Assembly: GCA_916700875.1 (NCBI GenBank)
Contig: CAKAKS010000060.1
Span: forward strand, 29,420,189-29,484,188
Direction of reading: 5' to 3'
Origin: Sebastes aleutianus
Taxonomy: Eukaryota > Chordata > Actinopteri > Perciformes > Sebastidae
Length of the DNA: 64,000 bases
Of the stretch, positions 25,603 to 40,451 are shown piece by piece. A model generated the notes under the pieces. It was not told the DNA's origin, made no database searches, and saw only the letters and a list, made by a program, of their open reading frames with translations. The position numbers and the translations under genes are program-made. Position 1 is the first letter of the stretch. Each line of letters opens with the position of its first letter.

Positions 25603-25841
25603 GTGATAGTGAGCAGAGGTGCTGAGAATGATGGACCATCTCAGCGAGGCGTGTATGGGCAAGGAGAACTCTGACCTGGTCAACAGCATGGCAGAGGCCA
25701 AAGCCCCGCCGGCCAAGCTGCCCCGGCTGGAGCAGAACGGCAGCCCCCTGGGCCGGGCCAGGCTGGGCAGCACCGGGGCCAAACTAGCCGGGGTCCCGTA
25801 CAAACCCACCGGCCACCTGCTGAAGACCTGCCACAAGAGAG
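25603..25841 (+). CDS. satb1: satb1 first coding exon (5'UTR 25603-25630; coding 25631-25841, aa 1-70)
   Basis: The acceptor is ...ctccccag before 25603; the donor after 25841 is G|gtaagag (phase 1). Translation from ATG 25631 begins MDHLSEACMGKENS, matching the SATB1 N-terminus. An in-frame ATG lies just upstream at 25628, but 25631 has the better context (A at -3, G at +4) and gives the family's usual MDHL start. An in-frame TGA at 25610-25612 rules out a start further upstream. Residues 28-51 include KLPRLEQNGSPLGRARLGST, the conserved segment overlapping the region known to direct nuclear import in mammalian SATB1. The exon is GC-rich, in contrast to its AT-rich flanks. The upstream 5'UTR exon(s) it splices to could not be fixed. 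Confidence 0.95.
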
Positions 25842-27405
25842 GTAAGAGCGAGAGAGTGTGTTTTATTTAGTTTTGTCATTCATTCAGCAAAATTGCCAAC
25901 TAGTTGCTGCTTTCAGCATCTCAAATGTGAAGATTTACTGATTTTCTCCATTTCATATGATTGCAAATTTTGCGGGGTTTGCACTGTTTATTGGACAAAA
26001 CAGTCAATTTGAAGACTTCATCTTGGATTCTGGGAAATTTGAATTTGAGTCGATGAATTGATTAATAGATTTTATCAAGCAAACATTTGCTTCTCAAATG
26101 TGAAGATTTTTGCAGCTTTTCTTTGTCTCATGTGACAGAAAACTGAATATTTTGGGTGTTTGAATGGTTAGTGGGACAAAAAAAAGCAATTTGAATATGT
26201 CGCTTTTGGCTCTGGGAAACTCATGTGCATGTTTCACTATTTTCTGACATTGATTGATTCATTGACTGACTATTAATTGAGAAAATAATTGTCAGATTAA
26301 TCGCTGCTGAAAATAATCATTAGTTGCAGTCCTAATTTCTGCCATTTTCTAGACTAAACCATTAATTAATGAATCAAATAATTGACAAAATAATCAATGA
26401 AGGAATCTACAAAGAAATTATTTGGACTGTCCTCGACGAGGGATGCACCGATACCGATACCAGATTGGGTATCGGGCCAATATTGACTGAAATAGCTGGA
26501 TCGGTTATCGGTGACAATGGGGCCGATCTATTCAATTCAATTCTATATATTTATATACAGTAATATATGCATTATATACTGGAATTTTAATTCCTGTTTA
26601 AGTTTTGACCAATCTGTTTCTGAATTATAATTCCTGTTATTTTGAAGATTTTTTACCGAGTTGCTGATGTACGATTTATTATGTACATAATTAATAACAA
26701 TTCAGTTAATTTACATATATATGTATTTATTTGTTACATTTTGTTTTACAAAGTTAGGAAAGCAATGTTTAAGTCAAGCCTGATGTTGCCTCACACATAA
26801 AAGAAAGATCCCAGTCACTTCCACACAGTGAGTGAGGCTTACAGCTTATTAATTAAACACCGGTATCGGATCGGTACTCGGTATCGGCTGATACCCAAAG
26901 CCCAGGTATCGCTATCGTTATCGGATTGAAAAAAGTTGGATCGGCCCCTATCGCTATCCTTAACTAAAGAAATTCTTAGTCGACTAACACTCGATTAGTT
27001 GATTTAGTCGACAGGTCTGTAAAACTGAGTTTGTCCACAAAGAATCACACTGAAACACCACTTTAAATCTTGTTCTCCAGAGATGTGCTTCTTATAAATA
27101 CGTCATTCAGCATTAAAAAAAACATAAAAAATGACTAATCGACTAAAGAAATCGTAGTCGACTAAGACCGAAACGACTGATTAGTCGACCAAGAGGGTGC
27201 AGCCCTACTAATTATGAAACAAATATAGTTGAACTAACTTTGTGTGTGCCTTTGTGCACGAGTAAGAGAAGAATAAACCATGTAAATAGTGGAAAGCTAT
27301 TTAAATGCAGTTTAAATAGACCCCCCTCCCACACACACCACCTTCCACCCACCGCCACCCCCTGCACGCTCTCCAAAACTCTTAAACTCCTTTTTACAAT
27401 GTCTC

Positions 27406-27460
<55 letters not shown>

Positions 27461-29779
27461 CACTCACAGTTATTTGCCCAGACAATAGCTAATAGAAGAG
27501 CACAGTGAGAATTATTCGTGTGTCGTGCTACATGGCGCTGTGTCACCGCTCCTCTCTCTCCGACCGCAGCCCTCCTGCTCCGACATTTGTTTATTAAGGG
27601 AAAGTTTCAGTCCTTTAAGAGCCATTCTTGTTTAAAGGGAGCCTTTACTTTGAGATTATGACATAGCTTTTTAATATAACTGGTGTCGTCTCGTGAAAAA
27701 CACGGCGGGCAAAGCTATCCAAAATATGAACCTTTTTATGATTATGTTCTTTTTTGGGTGGGTTGGAAATGAGTTTAAAACCTGCAGGTTCGGAGTTGTA
27801 TGTAATAGCACTTGGCAGCTACGGCTCGTCTTGTTTGTTTGTTTGGCTGGTTTGGTTTTCTTTGGGCAAGAGGGACTCAGGAACTCTTGGAATGCGGCTG
27901 TGTGAGTGTCCTCGGATGGGCCGTTTCTCTTATTTGCTCCTTTAATCTACGTGTCGCGCTCCAGCTGAGAGAGCTTAATTTTTCACCTTCATCATCTCTG
28001 CTTCTCTTGGCCTCCTACGACGCGTGTTCCTCCAGGCCTCCTCATTGCTCTCCTCTCCTCTCTTCCCCCTTTCCCTCTCGCCATTTTTTTGGAGCCTCTT
28101 CCTGGGTAAAGGGTGAAGCAGCCGAGGGGAGGCGGGCGACCCGCCGCGGAGGCTTCGCAGAGGGCTCACAGTGGGCATTGTGTCCGAGCCCGAAACAATA
28201 TTTACTGCAGCCCTCTCTGGGCTCCCTGGAAACAAAGCCAGTATTGATCCCCCAAATGAACCTACACAGCAGTCTTTATTGTTAGATCTTTATCTATTAA
28301 AATCAGGGGAGGAGAAAAGCAGCTCTTTCAGCACATTCCCTGGCATCTGTCGGCTTATTGATTGTTTTGCCAGAGCTGTGTGCATCTTCTGGAATGCCTG
28401 GGATTGGAAAATATTAGAATGTGAATCATTTTAATCGGCAAGGACGATAAATGTACAGAAATGTGTTCAGGTGATGGAGACATACTGAGAAAGTAGGGCA
28501 ACAGGCCACCTCATGAACAGTGTAGGATTCATGTAGTACAGTAAGCAATAGATACTCTCCATCAACACTTTGACAGCATTTTCAAAAGGCCACGTTGAAC
28601 CTTAAACTTCCTTAAATTTCAGGGATGTTATTTTAAAAAATGGCATATTGGGTGATATTTGCACAGCGGGTCCCTTGAACATTCGGCAGTCTTTGGACAA
28701 GGATTGCTCATTCCACCTAACAGCAGAGCCACTGTTGACACAGACTAGTAAACCTCAGGGCGCAGAGGTGGTACGGGATTTGAAGCACTGCATCATGGGA
28801 AGATGATATTGGGTTGGCAGGCAGAAGGAAAGGCTGTGATCCCAGAACCTTGATAGTGAATAAACACTTGATTGTGCCAAAAGGAAGACGTTTTCGTGGC
28901 TGCTTTTCACACTGAGCTAAAGGTGGTAATTCTCTAGATAATACAGACATTTGCTTATTAAACTCACAACAATCCATAGTGCAACATCTCTGTAATGTTA
29001 TGGCATCATCTCGGAAAAACTAAGGGGGAAGATCATGGAAAGCATTTCTAAATAAAACAAATGCAGCCTCTGAAATTGTGCACCCAAGCAGCGTTTGATT
29101 CCCCGCGTTGATGTGAGAGTCTGGCACTGAGACAAAGAGGTGAGGGTTTAGATAGAAATAGCCCTATAAAAGATGAAAAATGTCTTTGTGGTCCAAACTC
29201 ATCCTTTAGTTAATTTCTGTCCAGTACTTCCACTCAGCAGCGATCTAATCACTCACTCATAATCCCTTGACACTCAACCTCAGTGTAACTTAATCGCCAG
29301 CGCTAAATATTAATCTGGGCAAACACACCGAATACTGAAGGTCAAAGTTTGCATGTGAAGAAATGCGAACCCCTTTCGGTTTCTTACTCGTGTCTCTGCT
29401 GTGTCCTCAGGCAACATGCTGCCCGTGTTCTGTGTGGTCGAGCACTACGAGAATCCCATGGATTTTGACAGCAAGGAGGAGCACGCCGAGTTCGTCCTGG
29501 TGCGCAAGGACATGCTCTTCAACCAGCTCATCGAGATGGCCCTGCTGTCGCTGGGCTACTCCCACAGCTCAGCGGCCCAGGCCAAAGGTAACCACCCATG
29601 TCGCTCGCTGACTCTCATCACAAATCTCTTCATTTACTTCTTTCTTCTGCCACTTTTCTTTTCTTTTGCCCCCTTTGCTTTATCTCTCTAATGCTCATTA
29701 GCGTCTTCTCTACAGCGTTTTCTGACATCCTGTTACTTCTGGACACACTCTTTATGCCTCACTCACACACACACACATG

Positions 29780-29830
<51 letters not shown>

Positions 29831-32800
29831 GACCATAATAGCCTACCGGCAGCAGATCTGAAGCCACAGTAACACATCCTGACACTGATCCCAGACAGGA
29901 GATGCTCAAGTCACACGCACATTCCCACACAGGTGTATGCTCGTTCACACAGTTTAAATGCACACTGAAATGTTTACACGCACATCCACATATTGTGCAT
30001 GTAAGAAAGCAACACACACACACACACACTCTCATACAGTATATATTTATATACACATACACTCAGTGACTCAGTGGGTGGGAGGGGCAGGTGGAGGAAA
30101 GGGTCTGCTAATTGCACTTGAGCACACGCAGGCCGAGGGTGGCTGGCTGTTTCAAGGTGCCTCTTAGCATGCTCTTTTATTATAGCCTGTCCATCACACT
30201 TACGCGCACACATGCACAGACGCACGCACACACATCCCAGTCCACCTCTCCCATAAGTTTACTTCCTGCTGTGTGGGCCGCCACTTGAGTTTCTGACTTG
30301 GTTGTTGGGATTTCAGTGGCAAATAAAGTATATGAGGAGCGTTTATGGTACCAAAATGCCTGTAGTGTAGCTGCTGGCTTTATTCATACTGTGCATGTGT
30401 TACTGTTTTAAAATAAAGTAGGCTGTCAATAAATAAAAATATTCAATTGCATGATTGTCCATAGTTAATCGCGATTAATCGCACATTTTATATCTATTAA
30501 AAATGCGCCTTAAAGGGAGATTTGTCAAGTATTTAATACTCTTATCAACATGGTAGTGGGCAAATATGCTGCTGTATGCAAATGTATGTATAAATCTATT
30601 ATTGGAAATCATTAACAACACAAAACAATAACAGATATTGTCCAGAAATCCTCACAGGTACTGCATTTAGCATAAAGAAATATGCTCAAATCATATCATG
30701 GCAAACTGCAGCCCAACAGGCAACAACAGCATAAAGTGGGCATGTCTGTAAAGGGGAGACTCGTGGGTACCCATAGAACCCATTTTCGTTCACATATCTT
30801 GAGGTCAGAGGTCAAGGGACCCCTTTGAAAATGGCCTTGCCAGTTTTTCGTAGCGTTATTTATCCTCCTTTGCCACAAGCTAGTATGACGTGATTGGCAC
30901 CAATGGATTCCTTAGGTTTTTTCTAGTTTCATATGATACCAGTATCTGAGCCCGCTACAACCTAAAAATCGCAAGTTGCATTAATGCGTTAAAGAAATTA
31001 GTGGCATTAAAACAAATTTGCGTTAACGCGTTATTATCGCGTTAACTTTGACAGCCCTAAAATAAAGTCATTCTTTTTTAGTTATGCAGTTTAGTGACAG
31101 CGAGCTAAGATGCTAAAATGGACTTTGTGCTGATGTACTCTCTTCTGTTTTTATGTTTGCTCTTGTGTCCATTCTTGTGCTTTTGTGTGTCCATGTTCAC
31201 GTGTGTGTGCATATGTGCCTCATCCAGGTATGATTCAGGTGGGGAAGTGGAACCCCGTCCCCCTGTCATACGTGACAGACGCACCGGACGCGACAGTGGC
31301 TGACATGCTGCAGGACGTCTACCACGTGGTCACGCTTAAGATCCAGCTGCACAGGTAAGAAGAACACACACACACACACATTTCCCTTTACAGTATATAC
31401 TAGAAACCAACACACTTGCATACATGTGTACCAATCCAAACTGTGTGTAGGTGTTCATACAACTATTTTTTTTTACCTGCCTACCGCCCACTAAAGTGCA
31501 GTGTCATAACCTTAAACACACAAACACACACACACCAGTATTGGATTGCTTTAACACACACGGAGGCACAGTTTTACCTATTAGTCTTCCAACGCTCACA
31601 CACACATAGCGCGTCTTGTATGCCCAGAGGCAGGTGCCAATCTGCCGATGCCCTCTGCATGTTTGATACTGAGAATAGCTCTATTACTCACACACAACAA
31701 CAGACTGACCTCTCACAGGAAATGCGAAAAAAAACATTGTAAAACTTCCTCACATAATGGTGCTAAAGAAACATTGATTGGTTTATTTGTCAATTTAACC
31801 GTTGAGTGATGGGAACACAGATACCATAGTAACGATTTAGCTTATACTGGGATGAACGGTCAGGTAGATTTATCTCTTGTAGCTGCTCTACATTTAAACG
31901 GTAAGTGATGTTAACTAATGTGCAGATAAAAAGGGCATTTTTTGCACTGGAGATTGGTACAAATGATATATGATAGTAAGCACTACTTTAGCTCTTTTCA
32001 TAAAAATGAATCAAATGAATGTAGTGGGCAACTGGAGACTGCGCACGGCTAAAAATGACTGCAGCAGATGAATACTCGGTTGTTCACCTGAAATAGTTCC
32101 ATAAATAAACCCCGGCTGCACCGGCTATTTAAAGTGAGATATACAGTGTTCCTACTGAATCTACATCTCATACAATAATAAAGACTAACAAGCCTCTTAC
32201 ATGGAGAGCTGCTAGCTGTCTTGTGTCACCATATTGTATGCTAAATGCTACTCGGTAGGAGTGAGGCTTCGTCGTATTTATACACGCACAGCGAGAGCGT
32301 ACGAGCATTTATAGACGTGGACGCAAACAGGCTCGTATGTGCTCATAGGCACAACGACACACACACACTCACACAGTGGAGTGGCACTGGTGTGGAGGCT
32401 TGTGCCAGCTGCTGTTCCGACTCTTTTTCTACCTCGTTCTGCCTCTTCCTTCTCTCTCCTTCTGTGTCTCCCCCCCCATCGTCATCGCCACCACCACCAC
32501 CCACCTCCACCAATGAAACACTCACTCACTCACACACACACACACTGACTGATGTGAACACGTCCACCAGCCAGAATATACAGAAGGTTGTGTTTATTTC
32601 CGGCATGCTAGCCTTGAATGCATGGATAGCTGTCTTTTTTCTCCACTACCCCTTTCCGTCTCTCCCTCCTTCCCTCCTCTTGCTCACTTCCTTCTCCCCA
32701 GAGGCTTCCTTAGCTGCTGGAGCAGTTTAAGGTGTTCTGGAAAATCCATTGTTTGTGTGTGTGTGTGTGAGTGTGTGTGTTGTTCTTACAAGCAGATGTT

Positions 32801-35800
32801 AGCCTCGACCGTTGCACGCATCCTTTTTTCTATTCCGCTCTCCTGTTATCTCCTCACTCGTAATGCTTTCCAACACACCAACTGACAGATTTATGGACAC
32901 ACAATGTCTCATGCATTTGTACACTCATCACCCCTCGCTCAACGTCTCTCGTGCTTGTCAAGTGTCAAGGCAGGTTTTAACGAAATTCAGCGATACATGC
33001 ACATATGTCTCGCACACGAGAAGTGAACTGGACCGGTGCTCGGTACACGTTCCTCCACCCACCATGTAAATATATTTCTCATTTTCAAAAACCCAGAAAT
33101 CGAGAGTGTTTCTCAGGTAGAGCTGAATCCCTGCGGCACACGACTCCATAACACCAGCTCACGTCAAAGCCAATCTCTATGTGATATATAAATCTATTTT
33201 GATTTTGCTGCATATTGTTGTCAGTATTGTTATTGTTTTGTATTTGTTTTCCCCTTTTCTCTCCCCGCCCCGCTATCCCTTCAAACCCACCCCCACCCCC
33301 CAACAACCCCACCCCACCCGCCCCGACTGCTGCAGAAATCTAGCCAGTAACACCTTAAATTGTTTCGCCGAGCACAACGAGCCAGGAAGGTAGAAGTAAC
33401 ACGAAATAATAGTCGCCACATGCAGCTGATGTATAATTCATGCATCAATCCAGCAGATGTGTTGTATAAAGTAATTAACTAATCAGAACAATCAGGAGAG
33501 AGAGAGAAAGAGAGAGAGAGAGGGAGAATATGAAAGACGGAGAGAGAGCGAGGCAGGCAGAGAGAGAGAGAGAGAGACAGAGCAATCTCCAGATGCATCT
33601 GCTTGATGCGCCAAATGAAATCTGTCTGTCTTGGAGGGGCGCTTGCAGCAGGAAAAAAAGAGCGGGAGCCCGTGTGTTCAGCTCTTCTTTCTCTCTGGTT
33701 TTCTCTCTCTGTCTCTACCGCTCTGTCTATCTGATTGTTCCAGTGATTTGGCCATTTCATCAATATATATATTTTAAACAGGCTTGGACTACTAGAGGCG
33801 CACCGAAAGCAATTTGCGTAGGCGATTCCGATTTCCGATTTTTTCAAAAAGTCAGATTTTTGCCGATTGCGATTTTCTTTTTAAGAACTATAATTGACAG
33901 CAAGACTCCGACCTAACTTTTTATACCACTGTACCAAAACATAATTGCAACCATCCCGAAGTCAGTGTAAACCATCAACTAAATGTTATCCTTTGACTTT
34001 GTTATTGTCATCTACAGTACAGTGGTTATTTGCATAAAACACACAATTCAAATGATGAGGAAATAAATGATTGTATTTATATTTAAATATTTGCTTTGAT
34101 TAAAAAAAAAATCTTGGCATTTGTATTTTTAATTATGTATTATAAGCTGTTTCGAGCTAGTGTTAGGATTTTAAACAGGTCATAATTCCCTCTCTAATAT
34201 CTATTTCATATTGCTGTGAAAACATCTCCTTCAAACAACTGGATTTATTCAAGTTTCTCGGCAAAAACAACATTTTACAAGACGTCATTTGAACGCATCA
34301 TGACAGCGTTCTAATTTACCATCTCCCAATACTCAGTACTCTATTTCTACTGAGTAGAGCTTGAGCGCGTCATAATGCAAGTCAATGCGACCTCCGTTAA
34401 CGTTAGCTGTTCAGCTCCATGCTGGTCACTGATTACTCTGAGCAGCATCATGGGAATGAATTACAATATAATAAGTCTTTGATTAAGTTAGTTGTTACAA
34501 ATATTTTAAGATTGTTCCTCCACAGCTTTATTTTGGACTTGCAGTTGTCACAAATTGCGATCTTTATGTTTTCTTCACTCACCCTAAAGAACTAACACAC
34601 CGACGATACGTTGTGTGTTTACCATGCGGCACGTGTGTAAATGTGATCGGCAAAAAATCTGAAATTCAACACTCACCGGTCATGACCGATCAGCTGAAAA
34701 CTGTCCAATCGATCCGTGCATCTCTAGCTTGGACTGTTTTAAACATCTGATATAAGTGTTTTGTTCCCAAATTGCCAGCTCTCAACAGAACACATCACTA
34801 GTAGCTGAAACAATTAATTGAAAATCTATCAACAATTTTGATAATCTATTAATCGTATTTTGCTTCTTTCTCTGATTCATTATACATTGAATATCTTTTT
34901 GGGGTTTTAACTGTTGGTCGGACAAAAACAAGCAATATTAAGACGTCATTTTGGGCTGTGGTAACTTGTGATGATCTTTTTTCACTGTTTTTCGACGAGG
35001 ACTAAACTATCAATCGACCTTATAGAAAAACTATTCGAAGGATTTATCGATAATGACATTAATCTGCACTTCAGTCACTGTTAGGGTCCGGCTGTTTAGC
35101 CAGATTGAGTCAGTTTGAAATCCAATGACGTTGGACGAGGAACTGTGTTGCGGTCTGGTGTCTTAAAGATTCTGCAGGATAACTCCCCTCTCATACTCAT
35201 GCCTCAATAGTTGTTTGGGTCAAATTTATTTCCAGATTTAAAGATTGGTGTTATTACCCATTTGCTCCATATATCAGGGGAATGTCCAACCCTTACAATC
35301 AGATTAAATCGTTTTGATATTGTGTTGCTGAATTTGTGGCTTGTGTATTTTATCATTTCATTTAAGATACCATCAGGGCTGCTGGCTTTCCTTTTCTATC
35401 TTTGTCTCTTCTCCATCTGAATTGTTTCTCATGCTCTCTCCTCTCTCCCCTCTCCCTCTACATCCCTATCTCCCCCCCTTCCTCTCCCCTCTCCTCTCCT
35501 CTCCCCATCTTATCTTCCCTGTCCCCCTCCGCCCCCGTTTGTCTCCTCTCTCTCTCTCCACAGTTGTCCTAAGCTGGAGGACCTGCCGCCCGAGCAATGG
35601 AGCCACTCTACAGTAAGAAACGCCCTCAAGGAGTTACTCAAAGACATGAATCAGAGCTCTCTGGCTAAAGAATGTCCCTTATCACAGGTGCTGAAGCCCA
35701 GTCTGCTTATTTAAAAAAAAAAAAAAAAAAGATTAACGCCCAACCCCAACTCCCCTGCTACCATACTGCACAACAAAACAAACACCCCTATCTCCATCAC

Positions 35801-35928
35801 CACTGTCTTTTATCCTTTACTTATCAAATGCCCTGAGTTTGATCAAGTGGGAAAGAGAATCGGCATAGAAAATCCAAATCAATGGCTATTGTCATTTGTT
35901 TTGCCGCATGATTTTTTTCCTTTTACCG

Positions 35929-35959
<31 letters not shown>

Positions 35960-38900
35960 CTTGTATGCAACGGCAGCCAAAAAGCAGAGGTGTTGTTGAA
36001 CGTATGGTTATTGTTAGATAAACATTGGCCCAGACCCAGAACGGTCTGGATTGTCTTTGTTCTTTTTCTCATTTAGTTAATTCTCAACATTTCAGGCTGG
36101 GATATGCTGCACGTAGGTTCACATGTCAGGTGTTATATTCTGTGTTTTTTTGTCGGCTGGGAGGTTGGATAGAATGCACTGGCGCAGATATTGTATTAAC
36201 AGGCAGTGTAGTCAGTATATCATGGAGGCAGCTCTGGAGTGAGTGGAATGAAACGGCAGTATATCTCTCACAAGGGCCAATAATGTGTCTGAGTGTGTGT
36301 GTTACACTGCGAGGAGATATGTGTGCTTCTGTGTGTATTCGCTCGAGTATGTTTGTGAGATGTATATCAACGCACGGGACGCGTATGTGAAAGTGTTATT
36401 TGTGTTTTGCATGCGTGTGTGTATTTAGATCCAAGCGTGTGCGTAGGTGCCTTCAGCGTGAAGCCAGCTCTCCTCCCAGGCCACCGTATGGTCACCTGGA
36501 GACCCTCATTTGCGCTGCGTGTGTGTACATATGTGTGTGTGTGTGTGTGAGCGGCTGTGTCTCAGTGTGTGTGTGTGTGTTTGTGTGTTTAGCCGGGCAT
36601 GAGCAGTGCGCTGATGATGTAAAGAGTCCCTGGGTGGCGTTCAGGCGGAGCCCAGCCCGGTCTGGTAATCACCCTGTTTACGGTCCATATGTGAAGACGG
36701 CTCAGAAGAGAGCACGCGCTAGCTCAGAGGATCTAACACACAGGCACACACAATCTTCCTCAGACACACATTCGCTATTTTCAAACTAGTCTCAAATTAA
36801 ACTGAAGATTGTTTTAGCTTTCCAGTGAGGATGAAAGAAGGTCCTGGAAATATCTTGAACAGAATCTGTTTCTTTCTGTCTTGTTTGTATTTTAACAACC
36901 ATTTTGGTCCTAAATTCAGATTTAAATGGAATTAAATGGTCTTATGTTTACTGTCAAACAGGAAATATCGGCAGCCATTGTAGATTTTTGGAGGGATGCA
37001 TCGATCCGACTTTCTTATTGCCGATACCGATACCTGGGCTTTGGGTAGCAGCCGATACTTAGCAGTGTTGCTGCAATACTGTAATTTCTAACTTCGATAC
37101 AATACCTTGAAAAAAAACACTGAGGGCATCAAATTTGAGATTTTTATTAAAAGATAAACATCGGTGTGCAGAAAGTGCAGCTGGTACCCATGTATCATAC
37201 TGCAGAAAATGAGTATTGAAACCGTTTCAAATATTCAGTATCAATATGTATAAATACTTCAATATTTTTGACATCACTAATAGAGTGTTCCAGGGATGAC
37301 GTAATTTTGTAGATCAACCAGGAAGGTAGCATCGCCCTGGGTTCCCTCGACAAAAAGCCGATGGGATTTTTTCATCGGGTTTTGGATTATTGCAGAAAAT
37401 AAACTCTGTGGCAAACACAAGTTTATGATTCTTACACATTTTGTTCAGCAAGATAATCTTCACAAATGAATACACCACTTTTATGATTTTTGAAGTGTAA
37501 ATGCAATCGCCAGAAGTAAAAAGCTAACGTTTAAACGAACTACACCACGGTCGCATGAACGCGAGTATACACAGCGAGGCTGTAAAGGCGGACGAGTCGG
37601 TGTGATGATGTTTAGTAGTCTCATTTAGCCGCTTGTTAGCAACCGTCTTTTTTAACACACAAAATTCACGAGTGGGATATTTGCTGACGTATTTTATATT
37701 GATATTATAGAACAAAACGTTAAAATCATGTGTTAACCACAGACCTTATTTAAGGCATCTAACTAAAAACCCATTGACTTCCAGACGAGGGAACCGGAAG
37801 TGCTAAAATGCTAACTCATTTCCGGGTTTTAGACTCATTCCTGTAGCACTCTTTACTAATACCGATCCGATACCAGTGTTTAATTAATAAGATGTATGCC
37901 GCACTATGTGGAAGTGTCTGGGATCAGTCTTTTATGTGTAAGGCTCAGGCTGGGCTTAAACATCGTATTATTAAAATAATAAATCGTACACCAGCAACTT
38001 GCAGCAAAATTAACAGGAATTACAATTCAAGTGAAAATCTTTTTAATGCAGCAACAAATTGGTCAAAACTTAAAAAGCAATTAACATTCAAGTATATAAT
38101 GTATATAGTACTGTATATATTGAATAGATCGGCCCCATTGTCACGATACCTGATCCAGCTATTTGAGTCAGTATCAGCCTGATATCCGATCCGGTATCGT
38201 TGCATCCCGAGATTCTTGGTAGCTTCAGTCACTGCAAACACTTAAACCGTTATATTCCTCATTGTTGTGCATCCCTCCTAGTAAATAGTTAAACCCAGAA
38301 GAATCAAAAGAATGCTCAACTGTACAAGTGAAACCAAATTTGATTACTGTCAGATTTTTCCTGATATAGTATAAACACTCAGTACTTACTGTAGAGTACA
38401 GATATCACATATAAATCATATGTTCTAAGCCTTTCTTTTTAAAACGCATTTAGTGTTTATTACATTTTGCCTGGACATAATTTTATTTATTTTATTGCCA
38501 TGTCTGTTTTTAAGGCAGTAAACTTCAAATACGTATCCAGTTTTTATGTGATTTAAAGAGAAACTGGCAGCGTTGCTATGTAGTGACTTTACCCTGACGG
38601 TGTCCATGTATCTGCTCTGTTCTATGCCATGATGGTGTTTGACATCTGTTACTCTGTGGGGTTTCATGTGGCCTGCTACACCCGTAGAGCGGTGGTTTGT
38701 TCCTCCTAAACCCAACTGGTTTAGTGGGACCGGTTATCAGGATTGAGGGACGTCCCCGCATTGCCTCGATATACATGAACTCTCTGCCCTGTGACCGGTG
38801 ATGTCACCACGCTGACAAGGTGAGACGCACAGGAAGCGTTTTGGCCCGCCCTCTGAGGTTTTCTGAGTTGACCAAAAAAAAAAAGTGGGAGGAGAAAGGG

Positions 38901-40043
38901 GGCGTTGCAGGAGGGAACAGAAGATTGGCACCTTTTTAGGATTAGTGTTTCCTTGATATTCTGCTGCGTAATCCCAGACCCGAAAGGAGAGAGGTTAACA
39001 GATGAGGGAATCACAGCGAGTGAGTGAAAGAGAATTAGCCCACCTCTGAACAGAGCTCTGAAGAGAGAGCGAGAGAGAGGGGGAGGAGAGCAGAGAGGGG
39101 AGGGCGGTGGGGGGTTATTTTGTGAAATGCTGCTTTTGTCCGGGGTCTTGTCAAACATTTAGTTTGATTCTTTTGTAGAAGGGGAGTCATGCTTTGTGTG
39201 TTCGGGCTACAAATGGCATGAGGAAACTCAGAGAGAGCAAATGTATTCACTCATGGCCATTGTCATTCCACTAGAGGAACTGACTCTGACCTGAAGCGTA
39301 AAGAGTCACAGCTTGGAGAAGCATCGCCGAAATAAAACTTCACCCGATTCCTGCCGCAATCAGGCTTATTATTTTTTCTCTCTGCCAAGCTTAGCCCCCT
39401 TGCCCATGTTCGCAGAAACTATGGCAACAAACGAGATCCCCCCCCCCACTACCACATCACCCCACTCACGTTCCCATTGCCACCACCTCTTCTTGCCCAC
39501 CCCCTGCTTACTCTCACTGGGCGGCCCCTGATGCACCAGCTGCTGCGTTGCGTAGCAGCAAATAGTCATCAAAATGCCATCTTTGCAGGCCTTCAACCAC
39601 CTCGACAGCCATAGGGGCAACCTGGTTGCCAGTGTGTGTGTGTGCGTGTGTGTATATATATGTGTTTGTGTGTGTGTGTTAGATTGAAGGGAGGTGGAGG
39701 GGGGGGTCATCCCAGTTGAGGTGGATATGTGCCATAATTGAGCTGTGTTAGATGCTGGCGAGAGACAAGGAACAGTGTTGCAAATGGGATGTGCGTTTTC
39801 CCCAGCTGATTCAAGACATCAGGCTAAGTTGGAATGTGTGTGCGTGTGTGTGTTTAATTGTGTAACGCGCATGTGTGTTAATCTGCATGTGTGCATTTGT
39901 GCGACTGCACCGTGTGTGTTTGTCTGCAGGGGTTGTACTTTGTGTGTGTTTGCATTTGCCAGTGTGTGCACCACACTCTAACGCTGGCAGCTGGGTGCCT
40001 ACAGTACCTGCCTGCTGCACCGCTATTCTCTTACACACACACA

Positions 40044-40083
<40 letters not shown>

Positions 40084-40400
40084 CTTCCTGTCTCCCATGA
40101 TGGGGAGTGGAGTAGATGTTGGGGACCGATAGTAGCCCAGTGCCACTTCCTGGTCTTGCTGATAAGCTCTCTGTGCTGCAGATGGCTATCACTTAAAGGG
40201 TCCACACACATGCACACACACACTCGCTCGTGCACGCCGGCACGCACGCACACACACAGCCATGCTACCTGTTGACAAGCCCTAGCACAGCCCTCCTGCT
40301 GGCACCGCAGTGGCAGCAGAGGCTCTGGTTATCTGCTTGATTTCACTTAGTGCGTATGCATGTGTGTGTGACAGAGCAGCGGGGAGAGCGAGAGAGAGAA

Positions 40401-40451
<51 letters not shown>

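Larger units (their letters stand above)
25842..29410 (+). other. satb1 intron after first coding exon (3569 bp)
   Basis: Transposon cluster at 25880-27208 (families F, C and G), (CA)n at 27411-27454, then single-copy sequence from about 27500 with the candidate element at 28165-28445. No alternative exon recognised. Confidence 0.85.
29588..31227 (+). other. satb1 intron within the ULD (1640 bp)
   Basis: CA-rich microsatellites at 29760-30060 and family A copy 2 (30419-31059). Nothing else identified. Confidence 0.85.
31355..35563 (+). other. satb1 intron ULD to CUTL (4209 bp)
   Basis: CA runs near both ends, GA/CT tracts at 33495-33720, C-rich 33260-33325, family E copy 1 (33791-34726), family F copy 2 (34800-35070), and a CT-rich run into the acceptor. 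Confidence 0.85.

Noticed and set aside
25628..25630. Upstream in-frame ATG as the start codon
   Set aside because: It would add one Met; the next ATG has G at +4 and gives the family's MDHL start. The choice hardly alters the protein.
32245..32730. A 161-codon + strand open frame in the ULD-CUTL intron
   Set aside because: Low-complexity Ser/Pro/Thr/His product from CA and CT runs; no exon-like ends that keep the satb1 frame.
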